Both the position numbers and the translations under genes were made by a program. From Acidimicrobiales bacterium (GTDB lineage Bacteria > Actinomycetota > Acidimicrobiia > Acidimicrobiales > Aldehydirespiratoraceae), in contig JAJCXY010000031.1 of assembly GCA_029263215.1 (NCBI GenBank), positions 1-56,130 of the forward strand: DNA of 56,130 nucleotides. Direction: 5' to 3'. Positions 55,307-56,130 of this stretch are shown one piece after another. The notes beneath the pieces were generated by a model, which was not told the DNA's origin, searched no databases, and saw nothing but the letters and a program-made list of their open reading frames with translations. Every line of letters starts with the position of its first letter. Within the stretch, counting starts at the first letter, position 1.

Positions 55307-56130
55307 TCGCGCCCTTCGGCCTCCCTGAGGACCCGGATCGACATCACGAACACACCTGCGACCACGAACACGAGGGGGCTTGCTCCGAGTCCGGCCTTGG
55401 TGAGCTGGAGGAGGCCTGTCGCCCACAGGAGGGCCGCGATTCGCCAGTCGATGAGCCCCCGATCGAGCAGCAACAGGATCACGAAAATGGTGATGCCTGC
55501 GTCGTAGTAGATGGTGTGGGGCCCGATCAGCATCAGACCCGCTGTGGTGATGGCGAAACGGGCGTCGAGATCGAAGCGGCGCTGCCACCAGAACCAGGCG
55601 AGTGCAGCCGCCACCGCGACAGACACCGCACCACCGAGGAAAAGGGCGAGGTGCGATCCGGTCCCGAGAACGGCATGACCGAAACCGATCGGGGCGATCT
55701 CGTTGACGGCGTTGATCTCGGCGTCGGCCTCGAGGAGCGGCTGCACCTGACCCAGCCAACTGGTGACCCAGCCGGCACCGAACAAAGCAGCATTGATCGC
55801 CCAGACCATCGCCGCAGCCGCGCTCGCACTGGCGACGGCGCGCCAGTAGCGGCCCAAGAAAAGCAGTCCGAGGATCGGGATGGCGTACTGGGGGCGAAAG
55901 AGCAACACCGCAACGGCCACCCCCGCCAACTCCTGGCGGTCGTCGCGAAGAAAACGCCAGATGGAGGCGAGGAGCAGCAGGGTGAGGGCCGTGTTCTGGC
56001 CTCCGCCGACGCCCACGAATACCGGATAGGCGCCGACCGCGGCACCCAACACCAGGGAGAACCACCGGCCGATCAGGGGGATCATCGGCCTGACCAGGGC
56101 GAGGGCGCCGATCAGGGCGCCGACCATCAG
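55252..56130 (-). CDS. GT87-type (DUF2029) membrane glycosyltransferase, partial
   Basis: At least 292 residues; the frame stays open to the window edge, so the N terminus is missing. Many hydrophobic helices and the conserved GGGQNTALTLLLLA and FRPQYAIPILGLLF segments match the GT87 family, polyprenyl-phosphate-mannose-dependent mannosyltransferases of actinobacterial envelopes. The catalytic Asp of the first loop would lie outside the window. It is convergent with the ABC exporter and overlaps its 3' end. Confidence 0.8.
   Translation of the reverse strand: MMVGALIGALALVRPMIPLIGRWFSLVLGAAVGAYPVFVGVGGGQNTALTLLLLASIWRFLRDDRQELAGVAVAVLLFRPQYAIPILGLLFLGRYWRAVASASAAAAMVWAINAALFGAGWVTSWLGQVQPLLEADAEINAVNEIAPIGFGHAVLGTGSHLALFLGGAVSVAVAAALAWFWWQRRFDLDARFAITTAGLMLIGPHTIYYDAGITIFVILLLLDRGLIDWRIAALLWATGLLQLTKAGLGASPLVFVVAGVFVMSIRVLREAEGRDQSAWEPAPVRVLPIHDS

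Noticed and set aside
54668..56065. 465-codon reverse-strand open frame overlapping the ABC ATPase domain
   Set aside because: The GT87-like protein is encoded in another frame of the same strand (55252-56130) with clear membrane helices, while this frame is Arg/Gly-rich without motifs.

Overview
This 56 kb window is a chromosomal segment of a GC-rich (roughly two-thirds G+C by eye) actinobacterium. The layout and protein features fit the class Acidimicrobiia better than mycobacteria or streptomycetes: actinobacterial-type S13, L13 and S9, groES/groEL under a CIRCE operator, a very long GlmS, many TANNNT boxes 6-7 bases in front of start codons, and a SenX3/RegX3-like two-component pair. The taxon is inferred and not proven. 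I see no tRNA or rRNA genes, CRISPR arrays, insertion sequences, integrases or phage genes. Coding density is very high and many genes overlap by ATGA or GTGA.

Layout. 1-5.8 kb: end of the spc operon and the alpha operon (secY 3' end, adk, infA, rpmJ, rpsM, rpsK, rpsD, rpoA, rplQ, truA), then rplM-rpsI. 5.8-18.3 kb: amino-sugar and envelope precursor genes (glmM, an oversized glmS), acpS, nnrD/E, alr, a DUF3524 (queuosine-mannosyltransferase-type) glycosyltransferase, a P1/DmpA peptidase, and the t6A set tsaE-tsaB-rimI-tsaD. 18.3-20.5 kb: groES-groEL with promoter, perfect CIRCE and terminator hairpins. 20.5-32 kb: membrane proteins of unknown function, an MFS transporter, a 49-residue protein, a Nudix CoA-pyrophosphatase-like protein, a GAF-GGDEF cyclase, a shortened GuaB3, guaA, a TIGR03086-like protein and a membrane-anchored protein with about four neocarzinostatin-like repeats. 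32-36.2 kb: a phosphate module. 36.2-43.2 kb: uvrD/pcrA, a CLC-CBS-USP-like fusion, and a reverse-strand group (small membrane protein, AlaX, cytochrome P450). 43.2-56.1 kb: sucCD followed by a 58-bp tandem repeat, two tandem lipoprotein amidases, purH, an acyltransferase, icd, a heterodimeric ABC exporter and the 3' part of a GT87-type membrane glycosyltransferase.

The most interesting unit is the phosphate module. A Na+/phosphate cotransporter and a PhoU-like protein diverge from a soluble histidine kinase whose sensor region is replaced by a PhoU domain, followed by its RegX3-like regulator. The intergenic region carries four 11-bp steps of a PHO-box-like direct repeat. In mycobacteria PhoU proteins are separate and act on SenX3; here the PhoU and kinase parts appear to be one polypeptide.

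A second theme is expression architecture. At least nine genes look leaderless (TANNNT, 6-7 nt, start codon). Three more (glmM, the PhoU-kinase and the CLC gene) have the same box in front of a very short ORF whose stop codon overlaps the gene's own start, which looks like leaderless leader peptides with translational coupling.
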